From contig JAKDIE010000033.1 of assembly GCA_030450655.1 (NCBI GenBank), forward strand, positions 1 to 9,393: 9,393 nt of DNA, in the 5' to 3' direction. The notes beneath the pieces are model-generated. The model saw nothing but the letters and a program-made list of their open reading frames with translations, was not told the DNA's origin and searched no databases. Within the stretch, counting starts at the first letter, position 1; every line of letters begins with the position of its first letter. Origin of the DNA: Ruaniaceae bacterium (GTDB lineage: Bacteria; Actinomycetota; Actinomycetes; Actinomycetales; Actinomycetaceae). Positions 1 through 8,102 of this stretch are shown in pieces. The translations under genes and the position numbers were made by a program.

Positions 1-513
1 ATCGCCGTCGGCACCGCACGCATCCAGCCGATCCGGCGTGACCGCCAGCGGTGCCCGCTCCACGCCCGATTCCGTCTCGGCCACAATCGTGTGCCAACCC
101 AGCGGCAGTTTCTTGGGGAGCTTGAACGTGGCGCGACCGATCAGCACACCGTCGATCTCCCGCGGCGCCACCCACTCCTCGACCTGGACTGCATCGACGC
201 GGCCGCCGTCCTCCAACTCGACGAACACGCTCACCGACGTGCCGTCTATCACGTGGACCGGAATTCGGTGCGCGTGTCCTGATCGCGCAACCACGCTGTA
301 CGGAAGGGTCCGTCGCCACGGCTCTTCATCCTTGACGCGCAGCAGCTCCTGGTTCGTGGCGTCGTCTGCCGCCGCCACGCCCATCGCCGCGAGAATCGCG
401 AGAATCGTCGAAGTAGGAACGGTTCGATGCTCGCCGCCGAACGTCCAGAACTCGGTCGCAATTCCATATGCTGCCGCGAGTTCACGCAGTGAGCCGCTCG
501 GTTGGTCCGTCAT
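1..513 (-). CDS. malQ: 4-alpha-glucanotransferase (amylomaltase), N-terminal part, cut by window edge
   Basis: MalQ transfers alpha-1,4-glucan segments between maltodextrins in the cytoplasm and releases glucose, so it works in maltose/maltodextrin and glycogen breakdown. Only the first 171 residues are visible; the family is usually about 650-750 residues in actinomycetes, so the GH77 catalytic barrel lies outside the window. Visible hallmarks are LRELAAAYGIATEFW at residues 9-23, the TILAILAAMGV helix near 36-46, PWRRTLP near 74-80, then a beta-sandwich stretch ending in LPLGWHTIVAE near 136-146 and APLAVTPDRL near 154-163. This order is typical of the extra N-terminal module of actinobacterial MalQ. 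The ATG start has a GGAAGG Shine-Dalgarno about 5 bases upstream. It is transcribed divergently from ptsI, which suggests shared carbon control. The identification rests on the N-terminal module alone, because no catalytic residue is in view. Confidence 0.82.
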   Translation of the reverse strand, partial: MTDQPSGSLRELAAAYGIATEFWTFGGEHRTVPTSTILAILAAMGVAAADDATNQELLRVKDEEPWRRTLPYSVVARSGHAHRIPVHVIDGTSVSVFVELEDGGRVDAVQVEEWVAPREIDGVLIGRATFKLPKKLPLGWHTIVAETESGVERAPLAVTPDRLDACGADGD

Positions 514-609
514 CTTCGCCTTCCAGTGCGCGCACCGACACTGTGCGCATAGACAAGTCTAGCCGCCTGCGTGAGGGTCTGGGGCCTTCGACGTGATTGA
601 CTACCTCGT
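514..609. promoter_or_regulatory. Divergent malQ/ptsI control region with dyad symmetries
   Basis: This 96-base gap must hold the promoters of both divergent genes. Three symmetric elements are visible: GTGCGCGCAC (526-535, perfect palindrome), GCGCAC-7 nt-GTGCGC (530-548, inverted repeat) and TAGACAAGTCTA (550-561, 5-base arms around AA). On the minus strand the last element contains TAGACT (561-556), a possible -10 for malQ, but no good -35 is found at 16-18 bases. No convincing sigma-70 promoter is seen for ptsI. The dyads look like operator candidates, but I cannot name the regulator. Confidence 0.4.
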
Positions 610-2265
610 ATGAGTCGCTTGAAGGGCATCGCAGTCAGTCCGGGACGCGCTGCCGCTCCCCTCGCACACGTGGTGGACACAATTGACCCTCCCCGGATCC
701 AGCGCCTTGAGGGATCCGTCGAGGATGCCTGCGACCGGATCAAGGCTGCAGCCGATGCCGTGCGGGAGGATCTGCGGGCGTACGCGGAGAACGCCACCGG
801 CACCGCCCGGGAAATCCTCGCGATGACGGCACTCATGGCCACCGATCCGGCGCTCTTGCGCGGGGCATGCGCGCTCGTACGAGAGCAGGAGCTCACGCCG
901 GAACTCGCCGTGTGGCAGGCCGCCGGTGATCTCGCCGATGTCCTCACCTCCGTGGGGGGCCCGACCGCCGAGCGCGCGGCCGACGTCATTGACGTCCGTA
1001 ATCGCATCATCGCGCACCTCACGGGAGTGCCCCTTCCGGGCCTCCCCGAAACGCTGGAGCCGTCCATTCTCGCGGCGCGGGATCTCTCCCCCACCGATAC
1101 CGCGAATCTCGACCCCGAGCGTGTGCGCGGGATCGTGACGCTCGAGGGCGGCCCAACTTCCCACACGGCGATCCTCGCGCGGGACCTGGGGATACCGGCG
1201 ATCGTTGCGATCGATCCAGCGATCACCGAGGTGGGCGAGGGCACCCTCGTGGCGATCGACGGGCATCTGGGTGTTGTGTACACGAGCGACTTTGACCCCG
1301 CGGACTATGCGCATCGTCCGTGCGCGCCGCTCGTGTTCTCGGGCACGGGGCTTCTGGCCGACGGCGTGCGCGTCGAGTTGGTGGCGAACGTCTCCGATTC
1401 CGCGGGTGCGCGCATCGCGGCCGAGAGGGGCGCGGAGGGCATCGGCCTGCTGCGCACAGAAAGCTGCTTCACCGATCCGATCCGCGAGCCAAGCGTCGAG
1501 TATCAAGCCACGGAATACGGAAAAGTGTTCGCCGAGTTCCCCGGCCGCCGGGTGATCGTTCGCACTGTCGATATCGGTGCGGACACGCCGTTCCTTGCTC
1601 CCGACGGCGCCCCGAATCCTGCGCTCGCGTTGCGCGGATTCCGGGCCACGGCCCACCACCGTGAGGTGATCGAGAATCAGCTTCGCGCTATCGCAATGGC
1701 CGCCGCAGAACACGAGGCGGACGTGTGGGTGATGGCGCCGATGATCTCGACTGTCGCCGAGACCGACGAGTTCATCGAGATGGCCCGCGCTGCGGGCCTC
1801 GCGAACGCGGGTGTCCTCGTGGAGGTACCCTCGGCGGCCCTCAACGCCGGGCCCATCCTGGCGCGGGCCAGTTTTGCCTCACTCGGCACAAACGATCTCA
1901 TCCAGTACACGTTTGCGGCCGATCGCGATTTTGCGCATCTCGCGGCACTCGCGACCCCCTGGGAGCGGGCGATTTTGACCCTCATCCAGATGACCTGCGC
2001 CGCCGGCGCCCAGCAGGACCGCCCCATCTCGTTGTCCGGGGAAATGGCGGGGATCCCGGAACTGGCCGTGGTCGCCGTCGGGCTGGGGATTCGTTCCCTC
2101 TCGATGTCCCCGCGGCGCCTCGGTGTGGTCTCGCGGGTGCTGGAGACGGTGAACCTGGCGCAGTGCCGAGAGCTCGCGGGAATCGCGCTCGGTTGCGAAA
2201 CGGGTGAATCCGCGCGCGTTATCGTTCGATCTCGACTGCCGATTCTGGAAGAGTTGGGCAGATGA
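610..2265 (+). CDS. ptsI: PTS enzyme I (phosphoenolpyruvate-protein phosphotransferase), atypical active site
   Basis: Enzyme I takes the phosphoryl group from PEP onto a histidine and passes it to HPr, starting PTS sugar uptake in the cytoplasm. The 551 residues compare with 575 in E. coli. Order seen: N-terminal LKGIAVSPG, helical HPr-binding region about 30-145, swivelling His domain with GGPTSHTAILAR (phosphorylated His185), then the PEP-binding barrel with GLLRTE (Arg282), VIVRTVDIGAD (Arg318), VLVEVPSAA (Glu405), LGTNDLIQYT (Asn428, Asp429) and Arg439. Two positions deviate: the catalytic Cys502 of E. coli EI aligns with Ser476 (LSGEMAG), and the Lys following the GxD motif is Thr326. 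Neither ptsH nor an EII gene is next to it. The ATG has no clear Shine-Dalgarno, but the upstream GTG at 593 runs into a stop and family alignment supports this start. The stop overlaps the tesB start (ATGA). Family assignment is firm; full activity is not assured. Confidence 0.93.
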   Translation: MSRLKGIAVSPGRAAAPLAHVVDTIDPPRIQRLEGSVEDACDRIKAAADAVREDLRAYAENATGTAREILAMTALMATDPALLRGACALVREQELTPELAVWQAAGDLADVLTSVGGPTAERAADVIDVRNRIIAHLTGVPLPGLPETLEPSILAARDLSPTDTANLDPERVRGIVTLEGGPTSHTAILARDLGIPAIVAIDPAITEVGEGTLVAIDGHLGVVYTSDFDPADYAHRPCAPLVFSGTGLLADGVRVELVANVSDSAGARIAAERGAEGIGLLRTESCFTDPIREPSVEYQATEYGKVFAEFPGRRVIVRTVDIGADTPFLAPDGAPNPALALRGFRATAHHREVIENQLRAIAMAAAEHEADVWVMAPMISTVAETDEFIEMARAAGLANAGVLVEVPSAALNAGPILARASFASLGTNDLIQYTFAADRDFAHLAALATPWERAILTLIQMTCAAGAQQDRPISLSGEMAGIPELAVVAVGLGIRSLSMSPRRLGVVSRVLETVNLAQCRELAGIALGCETGESARVIVRSRLPILEELGR

Positions 2266-3149
2266 GCGAGAATACCGTGCGGAGGCACCACCCACCCCTT
2301 GACCATGTGATGGCCGTGCTCAACCTCCGCCAGAGCTCCCCCGAAACATTCGAGGGATATTCGCTGCCCGATATCAGCGGACGGATTTACGGCGGCCAGG
2401 TCATGGCGCAGGCGCTGATCGCCGCCGGTGCCACGGTGCCAGAGAGCGGCGTTGACGCGCGCGCCGTGCACTCATTCCACTGCTACTTCCTCCGCCCGGG
2501 CAAACTGCACGAGCCCGTCACGTTCCACGTTGAGCGGCTGCACGATGGCCGCTCGTTCAGCACGCGCCGCACGCACGCGATCCAGCATGACAAGCCAATC
2601 CTCTCGATGATCCTCTCATTCCAGAAGGAGCAAGAGGGGTTCGATCACTACGCGCGGATGCCGAACGTGCCCGCGCCGAGCGAGCTCAAGAGTGCGAACG
2701 ATGTGTACTCCCAACTCGATGACGAACTGGCCTCGCAGATGCTGCGCACGGGCGCCTTCGATTTCCGCCACGTGCAATCGCACCTCCTGCTCGGATCGTC
2801 CCCCGAGTCACAGCCGCGCCAGGCCGTGTGGATGCGCGTGAACTCGCCGCTACCCGATCGCACGAGCCAGCTCACGCACCGCGCTCTGCTCGCGTACGCG
2901 TGCGACCAGGTCATGCTCGAGCCGGTGCTGCGCGCCCACGGGCTTTCCTGGGTCACACCGGGACTGAAAGTCGCCAGCCTCGATCACTCGATGTGGTTCC
3001 ACCGCCCGTTCGACATGCGCGATTGGCTCCTCTTTGTCCAGAGCTCCCCCACGGCGCAGGGTGGCCGCGGGCTCGGCGAGGGCCTCATCTTCGATGCTGC
3101 CGGCTGCCTCGTGGCATCCGCCGCGCAAGAAGGAATGGTCCGCGCGTAA
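2262..3149 (+). CDS. tesB: Acyl-CoA thioesterase II (TesB family)
   Basis: This protein hydrolyses acyl-CoA thioesters to free acid and CoA in the cytoplasm; the family prefers medium- to long-chain acyl-CoAs. Its 295 residues form a double hotdog, close to the 286 of E. coli TesB. The first hotdog carries GGQVMAQALIAA (44-55) and HSFHCYFLRPG (70-80); the second carries SLDHSMWFHRPF (239-250) and a C-terminal AAQEGMVRA. The E. coli triad Asp204/Thr228/Gln278 maps with a constant offset of 11 to Asp215 (in AYACDQ), Ser239 and Gln289, so the Thr is conservatively replaced by Ser. The start overlaps the ptsI stop by 4 bases, implying translational coupling, although a PTS component and a thioesterase share no known pathway. 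Intact; the substrate cannot be told from sequence. Confidence 0.94.
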   Translation: MSENTVRRHHPPLDHVMAVLNLRQSSPETFEGYSLPDISGRIYGGQVMAQALIAAGATVPESGVDARAVHSFHCYFLRPGKLHEPVTFHVERLHDGRSFSTRRTHAIQHDKPILSMILSFQKEQEGFDHYARMPNVPAPSELKSANDVYSQLDDELASQMLRTGAFDFRHVQSHLLLGSSPESQPRQAVWMRVNSPLPDRTSQLTHRALLAYACDQVMLEPVLRAHGLSWVTPGLKVASLDHSMWFHRPFDMRDWLLFVQSSPTAQGGRGLGEGLIFDAAGCLVASAAQEGMVRA

Positions 3150-3238
3150 CGTGCATCCGCCGCGCGCAGGATACGTCGCCGGACCGCCGTGGCCGAAAGC
3201 CGCTAGTGAGGTGCCGCGAGGGATGAGACAGTGGGGGT

Positions 3239-4816
3239 GTGAGGCTCACCTTTGACTTGAAGTATCGCGCGATCTCGGCGCGCGATCGCCGCTTCGACGG
3301 CCAGTTCATTTTCGCAGTGCGCACCACCGGCATCTACTGCCGGCCCTCGTGCCCGGCGCGCACGCCGAATCCGAGCAACGTCGAGTTCTTTGCTGTGAGC
3401 GCCGCCGCGCACGAGGCCGGATATCGCGCGTGCAAGCGGTGCCTGCCCGACGCCGCGCCCGGATCGCCGGAGTGGGATCTGCGCGGAGACGTGGTGGGGA
3501 GGGTGATGAAACTGATCGCGGATGGCGAAGTGGAGCGAAGCGGCGTCACCGGCCTCGCGACGCACCTCGGCTACTCAACCCGTCATCTCACCCGCCTGAT
3601 GACTGAAGAGATCGGCGCAGGACCGCTCGCCCTCGCACGAGCTCAGCGCGCACACACCGCACGGATACTCCTCGTGAACACGCCGATGCCCGTCTCGGAC
3701 ATCGCCTTCGCCGCCGGATTCGGCAGCATCCGCCAGTTCAACGACACCTTCCGCGAGATCTTCGACCTCACCCCGAGCGAACTGCGCACACGCACGAGCG
3801 CGGCTCCCCGTGCTGGGGTTGGCGCAGAACTGGCGAGTGCCATACCCCGCCACGAGCCCCACGCTCCCGCTGGTAGTGTCCGTAGCGCGCACCTCACAGG
3901 CGGAGACGGGGCATGGGCCTCGGGAGTGCCGCAGGGCGTGGTGGACCTCGCGCTCCCCTATCGCGAACCACTGGACGCCGCCGGCATCTTCCGGTGGTTT
4001 GCGGATCGAGCCCTCCCCGGCGTTGAGGTGGCCGAGGCGGACTCGTACTCGCGCACCCTCGCGCTGCCTGGGGGTCCCGCATGGTTCCGGGTGTACGCCT
4101 CGGGATCGCAGCTCCGCCTGAGCGTGCGCCTCGCCGCCTTCGGGGATCTGCCGTTCCTCATCGCGCGGGTGCGCCGGCTCTTCGATCTCGACGCCGATCC
4201 TGAGGCGATTGACGACGCGCTCGCGTCTCAGCCGGAGTTGGCAGCGCGGGTGGAGGCGATTCCCGGCATCCGCGTTCCCGGCGCGAGCGACCCGCACGAG
4301 ATGCTGATCCGCGCCATGGTGGGCCAGCAGATCACGGTTGCTTCAGCGCGCACCGCGTTGACACGACTTACCGACGCGCACGGCGAGCGGGTCGACGGCG
4401 ATCCGGACACCACGATCCTCTTTCCCACGATGCTGGCGATCGCTGAGCGCGGTCACGAGGTGCTCCGTGGACCCGCCGCACGTGTGGCGGCGATCCGGGA
4501 CGCGGCTGCGGCCCTTGCCTCGGGGGATCTCGTGCTCGACTTAGCGGGCGATTCCCGCACACAACGCGAGGCACTCCTCGCGCGCCGTGGCATCGGCCCC
4601 TGGACGGCCGATTACGTCCGCATGCGCGTCACCGGCGACCCGGACGTGGTGCTGCCGGGGGACGTGGTGGTGCGTAATGGAGCCGCGCGACTCGGTATCC
4701 CATCCACGGCGCGCGAACTCGACGGATGGGCGGCACGCACGTCGCCCTGGCGCAGCTATCTCACCGCCCACCTCTGGCGTGCGCCCCACGCACCGGTACA
4801 GGAGACACACCCATGA
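3239..4816 (+). CDS. alkA: Ada N-terminal/AraC regulator fused to AlkA-type 3-methyladenine DNA glycosylase
   Basis: This is a two-function alkylation-response protein of 525 residues. Residues 5-75 form the Ada zinc domain with Cys34, Cys38, Cys65 and Cys68 (GIYCRPSC and ACKRC); Cys34 aligns with E. coli Ada Cys38, the methyl-phosphotriester acceptor. Residues 82-186 are an AraC-type double helix-turn-helix ([35 protein letters not shown]). A low-complexity linker (about 187-230) leads to an AlkA N-terminal domain (about 232-345) and a helix-hairpin-helix GPD glycosylase (about 350-515). The latter has [10 protein letters not shown] and LPGDVVVR, where Asp475 matches the catalytic Asp238 of AlkA, and [12 protein letters not shown]. 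It lacks the C-terminal methyltransferase of Ada, which the overlapping ogt supplies. The family model is that methylation of the Cys turns the protein into an activator of this operon; self-regulation here is inferred. GTG start with a poor Shine-Dalgarno, chosen because homologous proteins begin here. Its start lies 89 bases after tesB, so it may have its own promoter. Confidence 0.93.
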   Translation: MRLTFDLKYRAISARDRRFDGQFIFAVRTTGIYCRPSCPARTPNPSNVEFFAVSAAAHEAGYRACKRCLPDAAPGSPEWDLRGDVVGRVMKLIADGEVERSGVTGLATHLGYSTRHLTRLMTEEIGAGPLALARAQRAHTARILLVNTPMPVSDIAFAAGFGSIRQFNDTFREIFDLTPSELRTRTSAAPRAGVGAELASAIPRHEPHAPAGSVRSAHLTGGDGAWASGVPQGVVDLALPYREPLDAAGIFRWFADRALPGVEVAEADSYSRTLALPGGPAWFRVYASGSQLRLSVRLAAFGDLPFLIARVRRLFDLDADPEAIDDALASQPELAARVEAIPGIRVPGASDPHEMLIRAMVGQQITVASARTALTRLTDAHGERVDGDPDTTILFPTMLAIAERGHEVLRGPAARVAAIRDAAAALASGDLVLDLAGDSRTQREALLARRGIGPWTADYVRMRVTGDPDVVLPGDVVVRNGAARLGIPSTARELDGWAARTSPWRSYLTAHLWRAPHAPVQETHP

Positions 4817-5301
4817 CCGCAATGATCCAGACGCTCACCACGCCCGACGGCCCATTCACGATTCTGGCCGACGGCGATCAGCCCGTCCTCGCCAGTGGGT
4901 GGACCGACGACGTGGCCAGGATTCTGGGGCGACTCGCGTCCCCTCCCACCGAGATTATTGAAGGCGAGACAGCCGCCGCCGAGGCCGTGCGCGCGTACTA
5001 CGCCGGTGACCTGGCAGCGGTACACGCGATCGACGTCGTCCAGATTGGGACCGCTCTTCAGCTTGCGGGCTGGGCGGAGCTCCGGCGCATCGAGCCGGGG
5101 TCTGCGCTCACGTACACCGAGTTCGCCGCGCGCCTCGGCCGCCCCACCGCGGTTCGCGCGGCGGCGTCGGTCTGCGCGGCCAACGCTCCGGCGCTGTTCG
5201 TGCCGTGCCACCGCGTGCTGCGCGCGGACGGCTCGATGGGCGGCTTCGCCTGGGGAACCGACATCAAGGCGTCGCTCCTGGCGCGCGAGGGCCGCGGTTG
5301 A
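4813..5301 (+). CDS. ogt: Methylated-DNA-protein-cysteine S-methyltransferase (O6-alkylguanine repair)
   Basis: This suicide enzyme moves a methyl group from O6-methylguanine (and O4-methylthymine) in DNA onto its own cysteine. The 162 residues carry the full active-site set: [10 protein letters not shown] with acceptor Cys132 and His133, [19 protein letters not shown] with Tyr101 and the flipping Arg115, Asn124 in VCAANAP, and Glu159 near the C-terminus. The small variable N-terminal domain covers about residues 1-75. I chose ATG 4813 because it overlaps the upstream stop in ATGA and homologues start with a short TxxTPxG-like strand; a longer frame reading back to 4726 would run deep into the glycosylase gene. 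It is translationally coupled to the Ada/AlkA fusion, and the pair covers phosphotriester sensing, 3-methyladenine excision and O6-methylguanine reversal. The E. coli Ada C-terminal domain is the equivalent unit. Confidence 0.95.
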   Translation: MTAMIQTLTTPDGPFTILADGDQPVLASGWTDDVARILGRLASPPTEIIEGETAAAEAVRAYYAGDLAAVHAIDVVQIGTALQLAGWAELRRIEPGSALTYTEFAARLGRPTAVRAAASVCAANAPALFVPCHRVLRADGSMGGFAWGTDIKASLLAREGRG

Positions 5302-5363
5302 GCCACCGTGAGCGCCACATTCGGAGGCGACCGAGTCGAGCGAGTGACGCGTAGCGGAGCGGA
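5302..5363. other. Convergent intergenic gap, low-complexity GAGCG/CGAG-rich tract
   Basis: These 62 bases separate two converging genes, so both transcripts should end here or read into each other. The tract 5331-5362 is built of recurring CGAG and AGCGGA words without a clear stem longer than 4-5 bases and without a U-run. I see no standard intrinsic terminator on either strand. Confidence 0.35.
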
Positions 5364-5783
5364 TCAGCGGCGGCGGAACTCGATCGGGGCATCGAGATAG
5401 GCCCCCCAGATCTCCCGCTCCTCGTCCGTGATGCGGCGCGGCGCACCCGTCGCCGTGTTCACCGTGACGATCGTGGTGCGCGCGCGGGCCGCGATCTCGC
5501 CGGTGGCTGTGGGGATCTCGTAGCAGACCTCGGCGCTCGCTCCGCCGATCTTCGAGATCCACACAGCGATCGGTAGCGGCTCGTCCGGATACGAGAGAGG
5601 CAGCAGGTACTCGATCTCCTGGTGTGCGATGAACGTGGCGAACTGCGTGGCCGCATCCTCACGTCCCCGCCAGAAGAGCGCGATGCGCGCCTCCTCCAGC
5701 AGGGTGAACGCGGCCGCGTTGTTCACGTGGCCGTACGCGTCGAGATCAACCCAGCGCACCTGGACGGGAACCGTGACCTTCAT
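5364..5783 (-). CDS. Small single-hotdog acyl-CoA thioesterase (4HBT/YbgC-FadM type)
   Basis: A 139-residue single-hotdog protein of the 4-hydroxybenzoyl-CoA thioesterase superfamily, probably hydrolysing an acyl- or aryl-CoA in the cytoplasm. The hallmark is VDLDAYGHVNNAAAFTLLEEAR at residues 12-33, quoted here by its parts: Asp13 and Asp15 (Asp15 aligning with the catalytic Asp18 of YbgC), Gly18-His19, then the Asn pair. IAHQEIEYLLPLSYPDE and SAEVCYEIPT follow as the central strands. The start is ATG 5783, where homologues begin; reading back to 6023 would overlap ettA. Its GGAGG abuts the ATG with no spacer, which is unusually tight and may mean it depends on translation from ettA, whose stop is only 10 bases upstream. 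This is a different fold arrangement from the TesB double hotdog at 2262-3149. The substrate is unknown. Confidence 0.88.
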   Translation of the reverse strand: MKVTVPVQVRWVDLDAYGHVNNAAAFTLLEEARIALFWRGREDAATQFATFIAHQEIEYLLPLSYPDEPLPIAVWISKIGGASAEVCYEIPTATGEIAARARTTIVTVNTATGAPRRITDEEREIWGAYLDAPIEFRRR

Positions 5784-5793
5784 CCTCCGGCTC

Positions 5794-7476
<1,683 letters not shown>

Positions 7477-7497
7477 AGCTCTCCTCGTGTTGATTCC

Positions 7498-7514
7498 CGG
7501 CGCGGATCGCGCCG
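7498..7514 (-). terminator. Perfect GC hairpin between ssb and ettA (attenuator or partial terminator)
   Basis: CGGCGCG-GAT-CGCGCCG forms a perfect 7-base-pair, all-GC stem with a 3-base loop, 6 bases after the ssb stop and about 21 bases before the ettA start. No U-run follows on the transcribed strand, so it is not a canonical intrinsic terminator. It could be a U-less terminator, an attenuator or an RNA-stability stem. Seen directly; the function is inferred. Confidence 0.4.
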
Positions 7515-7520
7515 CATCAA

Positions 7521-7985
7521 CTATGCCACAGGCGCAGCAGAGTACCCCACCGCCGCCGTTGGGGACGTGTCCCACGCGTTCTCGGACGATTCGGGTGTAG
7601 TGATCGCCTCCTCGGGTGCCGTCTGGCGTGGCGTCGAGGCCGACCCCGCCGAATAGGACCGGAAGTGGAGATCGAGCGCCACGGTCTCTGCGCGAATGTA
7701 CTGCATCGAGCGCACCTCACCCTCGCTCTCCCAGGTATCGGTCCGAAGTTCACCCCTCACGAGCACCGGACAGCCCTTGGTGATGCTGCGTGCGACGTTG
7801 TCCGCCTGCGTCCCGTAGACCCGAATCTCGAACCATTGGGTAGGCCTATCCACGTAGCCGTCATCTCCGCGAACCCGCGCCGTCACTCCCATCGAGAATC
7901 GCGCCCAACTTCCGTTGCGGGTTTCCCTCCGCTCCGGATCCTTCGCAGCGTTGCCGCGCACCGTAATGAATGTCTCGTTCGCCAT
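7521..7985 (-). CDS. ssb: Single-stranded DNA-binding protein, short form without acidic C-terminal tip
   Basis: A 154-residue OB-fold protein that should bind single-stranded DNA as an oligomer. The fold covers residues 1-108: ETFITVRGNAAKDPERRET at the first strand, QWFEIRVYG with Trp51 (aligning with E. coli Trp54), VLVRGELRTDTW with Trp85 (aligning with Trp88), and RAETVALDL as the last strand. The tail (about 112-154) is rich in Ala, Ser, Thr and Pro and ends in YSAAPVA, so the acidic DDDIPF-type peptide that recruits replication and repair partners is absent. This resembles the accessory SsbB-type paralogues of actinomycetes rather than the essential replication SSB, which is normally found between rpsF and rpsR; neither is present here. 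ATG 7985 has GAGAGGA at a good distance; starting further upstream at 8033 would lose this site. It lies in a run of minus-strand genes between the GTPase and ettA. Confidence 0.9.
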   Translation of the reverse strand: MANETFITVRGNAAKDPERRETRNGSWARFSMGVTARVRGDDGYVDRPTQWFEIRVYGTQADNVARSITKGCPVLVRGELRTDTWESEGEVRSMQYIRAETVALDLHFRSYSAGSASTPRQTAPEEAITTPESSENAWDTSPTAAVGYSAAPVA

Positions 7986-8102
7986 GGCGTCCTCTCCGTG
8001 CCGCACCGTGCGGTCACGAGAGAATCGTCGCAAGCACGAGCACCTCGGTGAACGCGCCCACAGTCACCCCTGTGGATGAACTCCCGCCGCGCCGCTGTGG
8101 AT
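7986..8102 (-). promoter_or_regulatory. Upstream region of ssb with dyads and DnaA-box-like words
   Basis: This 117-base gap is the likely promoter region of ssb. CCGCACCGTGCGG (8001-8013) is a perfect 6+1+6 inverted repeat lying 16-28 bases upstream of the ssb ATG, just outside the Shine-Dalgarno. CCACAG-6 nt-CTGTGG (8058-8075) is a second inverted repeat. TGTGGATGA (8071-8079) differs at one base, and TGTGGATTC (8096-8104) at two bases, from the reverse complement of the DnaA box TTATCCACA. No clear -10/-35 pair is visible. Operator or DnaA-site roles are inference. Confidence 0.35.

Noticed and set aside
38..562. Plus-strand open frame (174 codons) at the left edge
   Set aside because: Ser/Thr/Arg-rich shadow of malQ; the minus-strand reading gives a clear MalQ N-terminus with a good ribosome site.
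601..1713. Long minus-strand open frame (370 codons) opposite ptsI
   Set aside because: It is a shadow of the ptsI codons in GC-rich DNA. Its translation has no family hallmarks and an Arg/Gly/His-rich composition, while ptsI carries all enzyme I motifs.
3114..3165. Perfect 13-base direct repeat GCATCCGCCGCGC at 3114-3126 and 3153-3165, 39 bases apart
   Set aside because: It spans the end of tesB and the bases after its stop. In GC-rich DNA such a repeat can arise by chance, and no third copy or element structure is present.
4756..5562. Minus-strand open frame (268 codons) across ogt and the convergent gap
   Set aside because: Low-complexity Arg-rich translation crossing two well-supported genes; no motif or ribosome site supports it.
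7521..8033. Upstream start for ssb at 8033
   Set aside because: The 16 extra residues are Arg-rich and precede the normal SSB start; the ribosome site fits ATG 7985.
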